The notes beneath the pieces were generated by a model, which saw nothing but the letters and a program-made list of their open reading frames with translations, ran no database searches and had not been told where the DNA came from. 64,000 bases of DNA from Mycobacterium triplex (GTDB lineage: Bacteria > Actinomycetota > Actinomycetes > Mycobacteriales > Mycobacteriaceae): contig NZ_HG964446.1 in the NCBI RefSeq assembly GCF_000689255.1, forward strand, positions 5,693,784 to 5,757,783. The letters are read 5' to 3'. Shown here piece after piece: positions 7,329 through 15,212 of the stretch. A program made the position numbers and the translations under genes. Positions within the stretch are counted from its first letter, which is position 1, and the number at the start of each line of letters is the position of its first letter.

Positions 7329-9383
7329 GTGACCAGCTTTCCGCACCTCTTGGCGCCGGGACGAATCGGCGCCATGACGGTGCGCAACCGGGTCGTGATG
7401 TCTCCGATGGAGACGATGTACGGCACCGGCGACGGGCTGCCGTCCGAACGCACCCGCGACTACTTCGCCGCGCGAGCCCGCGGTGGCGTTGGGCTGATCA
7501 CGTTGGGCGCCACCGGGATTGACCACCATCACCCGGAGACTCCCGGCGGCCTGCACCTGGGCACCGACGAGGCGGTCGACGCCCATCGGGCGCTGGTGGA
7601 CGTCGTGCACGAACACGGCGCCAAGATCCAGCCACAGCTCGTGCACGCCGGTCCCGACGGGCTGGGGCCCGAGATCTTCGGTGTCGAATCGTTGGGGCCT
7701 TCGGTGATCCCGTCCTACCTCACCGGCCGGCCGTCCAGCGAGATCAGCAAGCGACAACTCTGCGAGATCTTCGATTTGTTCAAGGCGGCGGTGCGCCGGG
7801 CCGCCGAGGCGGGCTACGACGGTATCGAGCTGCACGCCGCACACGGATATATGCTGCTGGGTTCTTTCCTTGCCCCACAACGCAATCGGCGTACCGACGA
7901 CTATCGGGGCGATTCGACCCGGGGCCGGCTGCGGGTGGTGCTGGAGGCACTCGCCGCGATTCGGTCCGAGGTCGGCGACGCGCTGCCGATCACGCTGCGT
8001 ATCTCCGGGTACGAACGGGTCGCCGGTGGACGGCCGATCTACGAAACCGCCCGCATCGCACCCGAACTCGTCGCCGCCGGCGTCGACGCCTTTCACGTCA
8101 GCGGTGGGGTTATCGATCGCCTCGTCACCGGCATGGTCAACGCCGCCGACGACGGCGACGCGCTCAACGTCGGTGCCGCCGCGGCCGTCAAGCAGGTGGT
8201 GGACGTGCCGGTGATCGCCGTCGGCCGGATCCACGACCCCGCCCTGGCCGAACGGATCCTGTCCGACGGACGCGCGGACTTCATCGCGATGGGACGCCCA
8301 CTGCTTGCCGACCCCGAGCTGACGCGCAAACTGCAAGCCGGACAGCCGCATCGGGTCCGTAAGTGCATCTCCTGCGAAAACTGTATCGACGCAATGGAAC
8401 AGCGCTTCTCGGTCGACTGCGCGGTCAACCCCCGCACCGGCAAGGAGCGCGAACTCGCCGCGCCCCGGGCCGGTCGCGCCAAGCGTGTCGTGGTGATCGG
8501 CGGCGGGCCGGCGGGCTTGGAGGCCGCCCGGGTGGCCGCCGAACGCGGACACCGCGTCACGCTTTTCGAACGCGCCGGCCAACTCGGCGGCGCGCTGCGC
8601 TGGGCGTCCGTACTGCATCCCGAGAACCAGCCGTTCCTGCGGTACCTGCGCGACGAGATCAACCTCAGCACCGCGAAAGTGCATCTGGGTCATGCTGTCT
8701 CGGCTGACGATGTCGTCGCACAGGCGCCCGACGCGGTCGTGGTGGCCACCGGGGGTCAGGTGGCGGTGCCGACGATTCCGGGTGCTGATCTGCCGCACGT
8801 GCATACCGGACCGGGCTTGCGCGAGTTACTCGGCGGCCACGCCGACGTCACCGATCCGGCCTGGCAGCGGCTGGGCGCCTCGCTGCTGGCGGGCTGGCGG
8901 CAGCGGCTGGTGCGCCCGGCCGCCGTTCGGCTCGCCACCCGCGCCTGGATGCCGGTCGGCCGGCGCGTCGTCATCATCGGCGGCGATCTGGTCGCGCTGG
9001 AACTCGCCGAGTTCCTGGCGGCCCGGGGCCGGCTGGTGACGATCCTCGAGCCCGGTAAGGACATCGCCCCGGAAGTGGGCAACAAGCGCAAGACTGAGCA
9101 CATGGATCGGCTCGACCGCCTCGGCGTCACCGTGCACATCCGCGCGGCCGTCGACCGCATCACCACCCAAGGCGTGGCGTTCACGCCCGTCGGTGGGACC
9201 ACTCGGGAACTGCCGGCCGACAGCGTCGTGATCGCCGGATCCGTCGAACCGGACACCACGCTGTTCGACGGCGTGAAGGCCGCGCTGCCCGGCGCCGACG
9301 TGCATGCCGCCGGCGATTGCAACGGGCTGGGGCTCATTCGCAAGGCAACCGAAGAGGGCGCACGCGCCGCGTGCGCGATCTAG
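7329..9383 (+). CDS. Old-yellow-enzyme/FAD-NAD(P) oxidoreductase (FadH/BaiC type)
   Basis: A 684-residue multidomain flavoenzyme resembling 2,4-dienoyl-CoA reductases. Residues 1-340 form an FMN TIM barrel (opening LLAPGRIGAMTVRNRVVMSP, and HAAHGYMLLGSFLAPQRNRR). A cluster motif follows, CISCENC with a fourth cysteine after eleven residues (4Fe-4S). The C-terminal half has two dinucleotide folds, VVIGGGPAGLEAARVAAERG and VIIGGDLVALELAEFL. The GTG start is 15 bases after adhB. Homologues reduce activated C=C bonds. In M. tuberculosis I recall adhB followed directly by Rv0760c, so this gene is an extra member of the operon here. Confidence 0.88.
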   Translation: MTSFPHLLAPGRIGAMTVRNRVVMSPMETMYGTGDGLPSERTRDYFAARARGGVGLITLGATGIDHHHPETPGGLHLGTDEAVDAHRALVDVVHEHGAKIQPQLVHAGPDGLGPEIFGVESLGPSVIPSYLTGRPSSEISKRQLCEIFDLFKAAVRRAAEAGYDGIELHAAHGYMLLGSFLAPQRNRRTDDYRGDSTRGRLRVVLEALAAIRSEVGDALPITLRISGYERVAGGRPIYETARIAPELVAAGVDAFHVSGGVIDRLVTGMVNAADDGDALNVGAAAAVKQVVDVPVIAVGRIHDPALAERILSDGRADFIAMGRPLLADPELTRKLQAGQPHRVRKCISCENCIDAMEQRFSVDCAVNPRTGKERELAAPRAGRAKRVVVIGGGPAGLEAARVAAERGHRVTLFERAGQLGGALRWASVLHPENQPFLRYLRDEINLSTAKVHLGHAVSADDVVAQAPDAVVVATGGQVAVPTIPGADLPHVHTGPGLRELLGGHADVTDPAWQRLGASLLAGWRQRLVRPAAVRLATRAWMPVGRRVVIIGGDLVALELAEFLAARGRLVTILEPGKDIAPEVGNKRKTEHMDRLDRLGVTVHIRAAVDRITTQGVAFTPVGGTTRELPADSVVIAGSVEPDTTLFDGVKAALPGADVHAAGDCNGLGLIRKATEEGARAACAI

Positions 9384-9400
9384 TGACAGGAGAGATAACG

Positions 9401-9820
9401 ATGACCCAAACCGCTCAATCCCCGGCGCTGACCGCGTCGCAGTCGTCATGGCGCTGCGCGCAGGGCAAAGACCGCGACGGCTGGCTGGCGTTGATGACCG
9501 ACGACGTCGTCATCGAGGACCCGATCGGCAAGTCCGTCACCAACCCGGATGGCACCGGTGTGCGCGGCAAGGCGGCCGTCGGCGAGTTCTTCGACAACAA
9601 CATCGCGCAGAACCAGCTGACCATCACCTGCGAGGAGACGTTCGGATCGAGTGATCCCAACGAGATCGCCCATATTCTGGTGCTGCAGAGCAAGTTTGAG
9701 GGCGGCATGACCAGCAAGGTGCGCGGCGTGTTCACCTACAAGGTCAACGAAGCCGGCCTGATCACCAACATGCGTGGCTACTGGAACCTCGATGTGATGG
9801 AGTTCGGCCAGGAGGACTGA
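9401..9820 (+). CDS. Ketosteroid-isomerase-like (SnoaL/NTF2) protein, Rv0760c-like
   Basis: A 139-residue protein with the delta-5-3-ketosteroid isomerase/NTF2 fold, matching Rv0760c in length. A conserved acidic segment, MTDDVVIEDPIGKS, near residue 30 and the final strand MRGYWNLDVMEFG are typical. ATG 9401 is preceded by an AGGAGAGA ribosome site; a longer upstream extension overlaps the flavoenzyme gene and is rejected. Family proteins bind steroid-like ligands in a hydrophobic cone; whether this one is a true isomerase is undecided. It is the last gene of the adhB unit. Confidence 0.88.
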   Translation: MTQTAQSPALTASQSSWRCAQGKDRDGWLALMTDDVVIEDPIGKSVTNPDGTGVRGKAAVGEFFDNNIAQNQLTITCEETFGSSDPNEIAHILVLQSKFEGGMTSKVRGVFTYKVNEAGLITNMRGYWNLDVMEFGQED

Positions 9821-9858
9821 CGCGCGGGCGCCGGATCGGGAGAACCTATGCTGGGGCC

Positions 9859-10263
9859 ATGGCGTCGATCTTCACCAAGATCATCAACCGCGAACTACCC
9901 GGCCGATTCGTGTACGAGGACGACGACGTCGTCGCCTTCCTGACGATCGAGCCGATGACCCAAGGGCACACGCTGGTGGTGCCGCGCGCCGAGATCGATC
10001 AGTGGCAGGACGTCGACAATCCCGCGTTCGCGCGGGTGATGTCGGTGAGCCAGCTGATCGGCAAGGCCGTGTGCAAGGCGTTTCGGGCCGAACGTGCCGG
10101 GCTGATCATCGCGGGGCTGGAAGTACCGCATCTGCATGTGCACGTGTTCCCCACCCGCAGCCTCAGCGACTTCGGCTTCGCCAACGTCGACCGCAACCCG
10201 TCGCCGGAATCGCTCGATCAAGCACAGGCGCGGATCAAGGCGGCCCTGGAGCAACTGGCTTAG
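9859..10263 (+). CDS. HIT-family nucleotide hydrolase/transferase (Rv0759c-like)
   Basis: A 134-residue histidine-triad protein. It opens with SIFTKIINRELPGRFVYED, typical of Hint/HinT-type proteins, and carries the triad HLHVHVF near residue 92. It should hydrolyse nucleoside phosphoramidates or similar AMP conjugates. It converges with phoR, and the two stop codons overlap by a few bases (TAG at 10261-10263 against TAA at 10262-10260). Confidence 0.92.
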   Translation: MASIFTKIINRELPGRFVYEDDDVVAFLTIEPMTQGHTLVVPRAEIDQWQDVDNPAFARVMSVSQLIGKAVCKAFRAERAGLIIAGLEVPHLHVHVFPTRSLSDFGFANVDRNPSPESLDQAQARIKAALEQLA

Positions 10264-11732
10264 CCCACCTGGGCGGGTACATCGCTGACGCGCGGCAGGG
10301 TGACACGGAAGCAGCACCCCTCGCCGGGCGCGGTCCGCACCGTGACCTTGCCACCGTGAGCGTGGACCAGCGAGTCGACGATGGACAACCCCAGGCCGGT
10401 GCCGCCGCTGGCCCGCGCGCGAGACGAGTCGGTGCGATAGAACCGCTCGAACACCCGCGACGCGTCCTGCTGACTCATGCCGGGCCCGCGGTCGGCCACC
10501 TCGATCACCGCGTCGTCGCCGTCGGTGCCGACCCGAACGATCACGTCGGCACTCGTCGGGGTGTGCTGTAAGGCATTAGCGACGAGGTTGCTCAGCACCT
10601 GACGGATCCGGGGCTCGTCGCCCAGTACCTCCGGGGTGCCGGGGCCGTCGAGGACTTCCATCGTGACCGTGCGCTTCGGGTCGATGGCCTGCGCGTCGTG
10701 CACGGCATCACTGGCCAGCGCGAGCAGGTCGACGCGATGGTGTTCCAGCGGGCGCTGCACGTCCAGGCGCGCCAACAGCAGCAAGTCGTCGACCAGTAGA
10801 CCCATCCGGCTTGCTTCGCTTTCGATGCGCGACAACAACATCGCCACGTCGCGCGCCGCGCCCTGCCGGTACAGTTCCGCGAATCCGCGAATGGTGGTGA
10901 GCGGGGTGCGCAGTTCGTGGCTGGCGTCGGTGATAAACCGTCGCATCCGGTCCTCCGAGCCGCGGGCCGTCTCGGCCGAGGACTCCGAGGAAGCCACCGC
11001 TTGCTGAATCTGGGTGAGCATTCCGTTGAGCGCCAACGAAAGTCGGCCCACTTCGGTGCGGGGATCCCGCTCCGGGACCCGACGATCCAGTTGACCCGCG
11101 GCGATCGCGGCGGCGGTTTGTTCGACCTCGAGCAGCGGGCGCAGGCTGCGGTGCACCACCGCGAACCCGGCGATGCCGACCACCACCAGCACCGCGACCC
11201 CGATGCCGAACTGCAACCACACCAGGGAGCGCACCGTGTGCTGGACGTCGGACAGATCGATCGCGACCGTCGTCAGGCCGTTGGGCCCGTGCACCGACAC
11301 CGCTCGCCACTGGATGTCGGAGCCGTTGACCGAGGACAGCGTCGTCGGATTGGGGCCCACGTCGTTGTCGGGCGGCAGTGCCGGTTCGGCGTTGCGGTCG
11401 TTGATGGCCGTGAACGGTTTGCCGTCGGTGCCGACGCCGCGCACGTAGTACTTCGACGGGGGCCGGCCAGGGTCCGGGCCTTCGTAGGACGACGCCGACA
11501 ATTGCCGCCGCGGTGCCAGCGCCCAGCCGCGCGACGCCTCGATCAGCGTCTGGTCGATCCGGCTGACCAGACTGTGCCGCAGGATCGAGGTGACCATGAT
11601 GCCCGAGGCCGCCAGGCCGCACGCCACCAAAACCAGGGTTGCCGCGACCAGACCCACTCGTAGGGGCAATCCCCGGCGGACCTGTGTGGTCGATTCTGTC
11701 TTCTTCGCCACCGATTGCTGCTTTCCCCGCAT
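10260..11732 (-). CDS. phoR: Sensor histidine kinase PhoR
   Basis: Membrane sensor kinase of the PhoPR system, 490 residues, close to M. tuberculosis Rv0758. Transmembrane helices at about 23-48 and 174-194 enclose an extracytoplasmic sensor loop. HAMP follows, then the dimerisation box with DASHELRTPLTTIRGF (His272), then the ATPase domain with N box (LSNLVANALQHTP), G1 (VADRGPGMS) and G2 (GGTGLGLSIV). ATG 11732 is chosen; GTG 11711 is an alternative seven codons later. It lies 14 bases after phoP in the same operon. In M. tuberculosis PhoPR controls lipid synthesis, ESX-1 secretion and acid adaptation. Confidence 0.95.
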   Translation of the reverse strand: MRGKQQSVAKKTESTTQVRRGLPLRVGLVAATLVLVACGLAASGIMVTSILRHSLVSRIDQTLIEASRGWALAPRRQLSASSYEGPDPGRPPSKYYVRGVGTDGKPFTAINDRNAEPALPPDNDVGPNPTTLSSVNGSDIQWRAVSVHGPNGLTTVAIDLSDVQHTVRSLVWLQFGIGVAVLVVVGIAGFAVVHRSLRPLLEVEQTAAAIAAGQLDRRVPERDPRTEVGRLSLALNGMLTQIQQAVASSESSAETARGSEDRMRRFITDASHELRTPLTTIRGFAELYRQGAARDVAMLLSRIESEASRMGLLVDDLLLLARLDVQRPLEHHRVDLLALASDAVHDAQAIDPKRTVTMEVLDGPGTPEVLGDEPRIRQVLSNLVANALQHTPTSADVIVRVGTDGDDAVIEVADRGPGMSQQDASRVFERFYRTDSSRARASGGTGLGLSIVDSLVHAHGGKVTVRTAPGEGCCFRVTLPRVSDVPAQVG

Positions 11733-11746
11733 GGCCGAGCGCGTAC

Positions 11747-12466
11747 TCAGCGCGGCTCCCGAAGAACGTAGCCCACCCCGCGCAGGGTGTGCAGCAGCCG
11801 CTTCTCCCCAGTATCGATCTTGCGGCGCAGATACGACACATAGGACTCGACGACATTGACGTCCCCGCCGAAGTCGTAACGCCAAACGTGGTCAAGGATT
11901 TTCGGCTTGCTCAGCACCGTTCCCGCATTGATGACGAAGTAGCGCAGCAGCGTGAATTCGGTCGGCGACAAGGACACCGGTTCGCCTGCCTTCCAGACTT
12001 CGTGCGTTTCCTCGTCGAGCTCGATGTCGGCGAAAGTCAGTCGGGCGTTGTGGGTTTCCGCACCTCCCTTGCCGGCCCGCCGCAAGATGACCCGCAGCCG
12101 CGCGACAACCTCCTCCAAACTGAACGGCTTGGTCACATAGTCGTCGCCGCCCAGCGTCAGACCGGCGATCTTGTCCTGCAAGGAGTCGCGCGCGGTCAGG
12201 AACAACGCCGGGGCATCGATGCCGTCGGCCCGCAGCCGGCGCAACACACCGAAGCCGTCCATTCCGGGCATCATCACGTCGAGGATCACCGCGTCGGGCC
12301 GCGCTTCACGCGCGCGATCCAGCGCTTGGGCTCCGTTGGTCGCGGTCGAAACCTCGAAACCCTGAAACTTGAGACTGACCGAGAGCAGTTCGACGATATT
12401 GACCTCGTCGTCAACGACGAGGACGCGCGCTTCCGGTTTGGTTTCGCCCTGGGGTGCCGCTGTCAT
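11747..12466 (-). CDS. phoP: Response regulator PhoP
   Basis: OmpR-type response regulator, 239 residues. The receiver domain holds the acidic pair Asp19-Asp20, the phospho-acceptor Asp63 (ILDVMMPGMDG), the LTAR switch threonine and the KPF lysine. The C-terminal winged helix reads LSPTEFTLLRYFVINAG to VSYLRRKIDTGE and ends in GVGYVLRE. The N-terminus is slightly shorter than in M. tuberculosis. phoP is divergent from the decapeptide-repeat gene at 12625 across a 158-bp gap that should hold both promoters. I could not find a convincing TCACAGC-type direct repeat there. Confidence 0.96.
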   Translation of the reverse strand: MTAAPQGETKPEARVLVVDDEVNIVELLSVSLKFQGFEVSTATNGAQALDRAREARPDAVILDVMMPGMDGFGVLRRLRADGIDAPALFLTARDSLQDKIAGLTLGGDDYVTKPFSLEEVVARLRVILRRAGKGGAETHNARLTFADIELDEETHEVWKAGEPVSLSPTEFTLLRYFVINAGTVLSKPKILDHVWRYDFGGDVNVVESYVSYLRRKIDTGEKRLLHTLRGVGYVLREPR

Positions 12467-12624
12467 CTGGTTGGTTCCGTCCTTGGTTGAACGTTGTCTT
12501 CGCAGTGATTGTGTGATTCCTGAGAGCTCGGTGACAAGCTTCTGCTAGTAGTCTGCCAGGAATCAGTGCATCAGCTTGGACCGGTACCCACTTTTTCGGG
12601 GCGCGTCGTGCATAGACTCGGGCC

Positions 12625-13350
12625 ATGGATCTCGCCAAGAGCATGGTTTCCGCGGCGACCGCGCCCGCCCGAGTCGGACTTGCGGCTGCCGAGGCGAGCC
12701 TGAACCTCGCCACCGCGGCCGTCGCGGTGGCGAAGCGATCGCTCGGTGAGGGCGGTCAAACCCGCACCAACGCGGTGACGTCGATGTTGGGGCTCGACGA
12801 CGCGATCAACCGCGCCAATCGGCTGGCCAGAATGATGGACGATGACGCGCCGCTGGGACGCGCGATGGCGGCCGACGGGCCGCTCGACCGGCTCCTGCGC
12901 CCGGGCGGCGTGGTCGACCTGTTGATGTCGGAAGGCGGTCTGGTCGATCGCCTGACCGCGGAGGGCGGCGGCCTACACCGGGCGCTGCAGCCGGGCGGTC
13001 TGGCCGATCAACTGCTGGCCGAAGACGGGCTGATCGAACGGGTGCTGTCCGAGGACGGGCTGGCAGACCGGCTGCTGTCGGAGGGCGGTCTGATCGACAA
13101 GCTGACCGCCAAACACGGTCCACTGGACCAACTTGCCGACGTCGCCGACACCCTGGCCCGGTTGACGCCGGGGATGGAGGCGCTGGAGCCGGCCATCGCC
13201 ACCTTGCAGGACGCCGTCAACGCGCTCACCATGGTCGTCAACCCGCTCAGCAATATCGCCGAGCGCATCCCACTGCCCGGACGCCGACCGGGGCGCCGCC
13301 CGGTTACCCGACCGGTGCCCTCGCAGCGGATCATCGAGGGCGACTCCTGA
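12625..13350 (+). CDS. Decapeptide-repeat protein (Rv0756c-like)
   Basis: A 241-residue protein of unknown function next to phoP. Residues 1-60 are Ala-rich and amphipathic. Residues 74-173 consist of ten consecutive 10-residue units; examples are GGLVDRLTAE, GGLADQLLAE, DGLIERVLSE, DGLADRLLSE and GGLIDKLTAK, giving the consensus (G/D)GLxDRLLxE. The remainder is helical and ends in an Arg/Pro-rich basic tail (RRPGRRPVTRP). No signal peptide or transmembrane segment is obvious. The regular Gly-Leu-Asp-Arg-Leu spacing suggests a small solenoid or membrane-surface amphipathic array. The call as an orthologue of Rv0756c rests on position and size. Confidence 0.82.
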   Translation: MDLAKSMVSAATAPARVGLAAAEASLNLATAAVAVAKRSLGEGGQTRTNAVTSMLGLDDAINRANRLARMMDDDAPLGRAMAADGPLDRLLRPGGVVDLLMSEGGLVDRLTAEGGGLHRALQPGGLADQLLAEDGLIERVLSEDGLADRLLSEGGLIDKLTAKHGPLDQLADVADTLARLTPGMEALEPAIATLQDAVNALTMVVNPLSNIAERIPLPGRRPGRRPVTRPVPSQRIIEGDS

Positions 13351-13378
13351 ACGGCTAAGCTGGCAGCCGATTTACCAG

Positions 13379-13450
13379 GCCTCCTTAGCTCAGTGGTAGA
13401 GCACTCGCCTTGTAAGCGAGCGGTCGTCAGTTCAATCCTGACAGGGGGCT
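13379..13450 (+). tRNA. tRNA-Thr (anticodon TGT)
   Basis: A complete cloverleaf. Acceptor GCCTCCT pairs with AGGGGGC; the D arm contains AGCTCAGTGGTAGAGC; the anticodon stem CTCGC/GCGAG encloses a loop with TGT at its centre, reading ACA; the T arm GTCAG-TTCAATC-CTGAC is standard. The CCA end is not encoded. It lies 29 bp after the decapeptide-repeat gene. No integrated element is seen at its 3' end. Confidence 0.95.
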
Positions 13451-13469
13451 CAGCGCTGAATGATGCGGT

Positions 13470-14252
13470 TTAGGGGTGGCCCGGGAGGGCGTCGAGGCCG
13501 CCCTGGATGCCGTGCAGGTCGTCCTGGATGCCTTGGAGTTTTCCTTCGATGGCCTGCAGATCAGACAGCGTGTTCTGATAGGCCGGCTGCACCTCGTCCG
13601 CCACGGAAGGTTGCGACTGCGGGCAGTACGAGATGATGGCGCCCGCGGTGACGTCGGCGCTTTGGTTGGCATCCCAGATCGACGATCGCTGCACGAATCC
13701 GACGGCGTCGGCGAAATTGCGTTGGTGCGCCAGGAAATCGCAGACCGCGTGTCCCTTTGCCACCACGTATTCCTGACTGGGAACCGGCACGCCTTCGTGC
13801 TTCAACGCACCGACGAAGGCGGCATCGGCGATATCAATCCGCGGCGCGGGCGTCTTCGGCGCGATCGGCTTGGGCGGGGCGGCCGACTCCTCAGGCGGCG
13901 CGGCCGACGGCGGGGTCTCGGCCGACTGCGCCATGGGACTCTGATGGTGCGCCAGCATCACCACCACCGCGGCGACGACGGCTACCAGAGATAGCGGCAA
14001 CGCCGCGACAAGGCCGAAGCGTCGCAGCCCACCCGGGGGCCGCCGACGGGTGGTCTTCCTGGTTTTCTCACGCATCCAGGCGTCGGGGACGAACAACTCG
14101 TTTTCGGACGCCGTCACCGAGTGGGCGACCGGCATCCCCGAACTGTGGGCCAGGAGCTCGTCGAGCAGTGCGTCGGCCTCTCGGGATGACAGCTGGCCGC
14201 CCCGCGCAGCGACCCGCCGCAATTCTGCCTCGATCGTCTCGCGGTCCCGCAC
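13470..14252 (-). CDS. Membrane-anchored DUF732 protein
   Basis: A 260-residue mycobacterial protein. The N-terminal ~75 residues are cytosolic and charged (EADALLDELL; basic RKTTRRRPPGG). One transmembrane helix follows at about 80-103 (LVAALPLSLVAVVAAVVVML), then a Pro/Ala-rich linker, then a DUF732-type extracytoplasmic domain with two cysteines (AVCDFLAHQ and ISYCPQ) that probably form its disulfide. The C-terminus has short near-repeats (LQAIEGKLQGIQDDLHGIQGG). GTG start at 14252. Function unknown; the gene converges on tRNA-Thr. Confidence 0.82.
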   Translation of the reverse strand: MRDRETIEAELRRVAARGGQLSSREADALLDELLAHSSGMPVAHSVTASENELFVPDAWMREKTRKTTRRRPPGGLRRFGLVAALPLSLVAVVAAVVVMLAHHQSPMAQSAETPPSAAPPEESAAPPKPIAPKTPAPRIDIADAAFVGALKHEGVPVPSQEYVVAKGHAVCDFLAHQRNFADAVGFVQRSSIWDANQSADVTAGAIISYCPQSQPSVADEVQPAYQNTLSDLQAIEGKLQGIQDDLHGIQGGLDALPGHP

Positions 14253-14633
14253 ATCATCCAGTTTGCGAGTGTCACGGGATTGTCACAAGTCCCGGTCAAC
14301 TGTGCTGGTCGCTACCGCGTGCCGGGTGTTCCCGCCGGCTGACGCCACCCCGACAGCTCGGTACGGGAGCCGAGCCCCCGAAAAAGGCGAATACCGGCAT
14401 TTCCCCTGTGCCGATACGTCAGATAAAACGGCGCAACGTCAACACCGCGGAAAAGGCGAACAATTGCGGCCTGACCGGGATGGATGACGACGAGGCGGCC
14501 GAACGTGCCGCGGCCATCGTTCACCGGCACCGGGTTTACCCGCATGGCGGGTCGGGTAAGTCGTTCCTCAACGTATCTGACCCGGTTGGCACCACGATAT
14601 GTCGATGGGCTGTCCCGGAAAGAGGGATTGATC
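14253..14633. other. Intergenic region, no gene seen
   Basis: This 381-bp gap separates the divergent DUF732 and DUF5666-like genes. No open frame in it looks coding. It contains a short hairpin (CTCGG/CCGAG near 14360), two GAAAAGGCGAA-like stretches about 70 bp apart, and the SigF-type promoter at 14533-14558. I see no known riboswitch pattern. Confidence 0.6.
14533..14558 (+). promoter_or_regulatory. SigF-type promoter for the DUF5666-like gene
   Basis: GGTTT (14533-14537), a 16-base spacer and GGGTA (14554-14558) match the mycobacterial SigF consensus GGWWT-N16-17-GGGTAY except for A at the last base. The expected transcript start near 14565 leaves a leader of about 68 bases before ATG 14634. 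Confidence 0.55.
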
Positions 14634-15077
14634 ATGGGCGTCAAGCAGCGAATGACCGGGTCGCTCAAGCGACACCGATCACTGGGTGCCGCCGCTCCCG
14701 TTTCGCTGTTGTGTACGGCGAGCTTCGCGATGCTCGCAGTCACCGGGATCGACAGCGAAATGCCCACGGGGCCAAGCCATATGATTGCCGAGGAGGCGCC
14801 CGCGCCGGCCCCGCAGCCGGTCAGTCAAGAGGGAGTCTTGATCGCGGTGTCGGCGGACTCGATCACCGCGCGCAGCGCGAGCGGGTACACGCGGACCTAT
14901 CTGCTCACCCCGGACACCAACGTAATCGCCGGCAACGGCGGCAAGACTCTAACCGTCAACGACGCTGTGGACATCGTCGGAACCGTCCAGGGCGACCGGG
15001 CACTCGCCACCAGCCTGGCCCAGCGCAACGATGGACACGGCGAAGGTCCACCGATGGATGCCGTTGCCGGACAATAG
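14634..15077 (+). CDS. Small exported DUF5666-like protein
   Basis: A 147-residue protein with a basic N-terminus and a hydrophobic segment at about 22-45 (signal peptide or anchor), followed by an Ala/Pro linker. A beta-rich module then starts at GVLIAVSADSITARS and runs through TYLLTPDTNVIAG and VDIVGTVQGDRALATSLA; the pattern resembles DUF5666-type barrels. ATG 14634 is preceded by AGAGGG. A SigF-type promoter precedes it, so it is probably a stationary-phase or stress envelope protein. Function unknown. Confidence 0.72.
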   Translation: MGVKQRMTGSLKRHRSLGAAAPVSLLCTASFAMLAVTGIDSEMPTGPSHMIAEEAPAPAPQPVSQEGVLIAVSADSITARSASGYTRTYLLTPDTNVIAGNGGKTLTVNDAVDIVGTVQGDRALATSLAQRNDGHGEGPPMDAVAGQ

Positions 15078-15176
15078 GTTAGTGGCGAGAGTACTTCACC
15101 TTTCAAGAAATGCTCATTGCTTTCAGGCACGTCTCAGCGCGTCTGCTGAGCTGTGACAGAAGCGATATGCGGCCCT

Positions 15177-15202
15177 GGTTTTCTCCGGGGTCGACCGGGT
15201 AT
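15177..15202 (+). promoter_or_regulatory. SigF-type promoter for the RsbW-like gene
   Basis: GGTTT (15177-15181), a 15-base spacer and GGGTAT (15197-15202) fit the SigF pattern with a spacer one base short. The predicted transcript start, about seven bases downstream, lies only a few bases before ATG 15213, giving a nearly leaderless mRNA. Confidence 0.5.
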
Positions 15203-15212
15203 GCGAAGGCTT

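Noticed and set aside
6321..8804. 827-codon minus-strand open frame opposite adhB and the OYE enzyme
   Set aside because: Arg/His/Gly-rich shadow translation with no recognisable domain; both opposing genes have clear motifs.
12467..12624. Possible PhoP autoregulatory direct repeats between phoP and the repeat-protein gene
   Set aside because: TCAC-like pieces are present on the minus strand, but their spacing does not fit the known PhoP box.
13379..13470. tRNA-Thr as attachment site of an integrated element
   Set aside because: No integrase gene and no duplicated tRNA 3' end were found in the window.
14380..14470. Two GAAAAGGCGAA-like stretches suggesting a riboswitch or repeat
   Set aside because: No conserved secondary structure that I could match to a known riboswitch; only the short sequence is shared.
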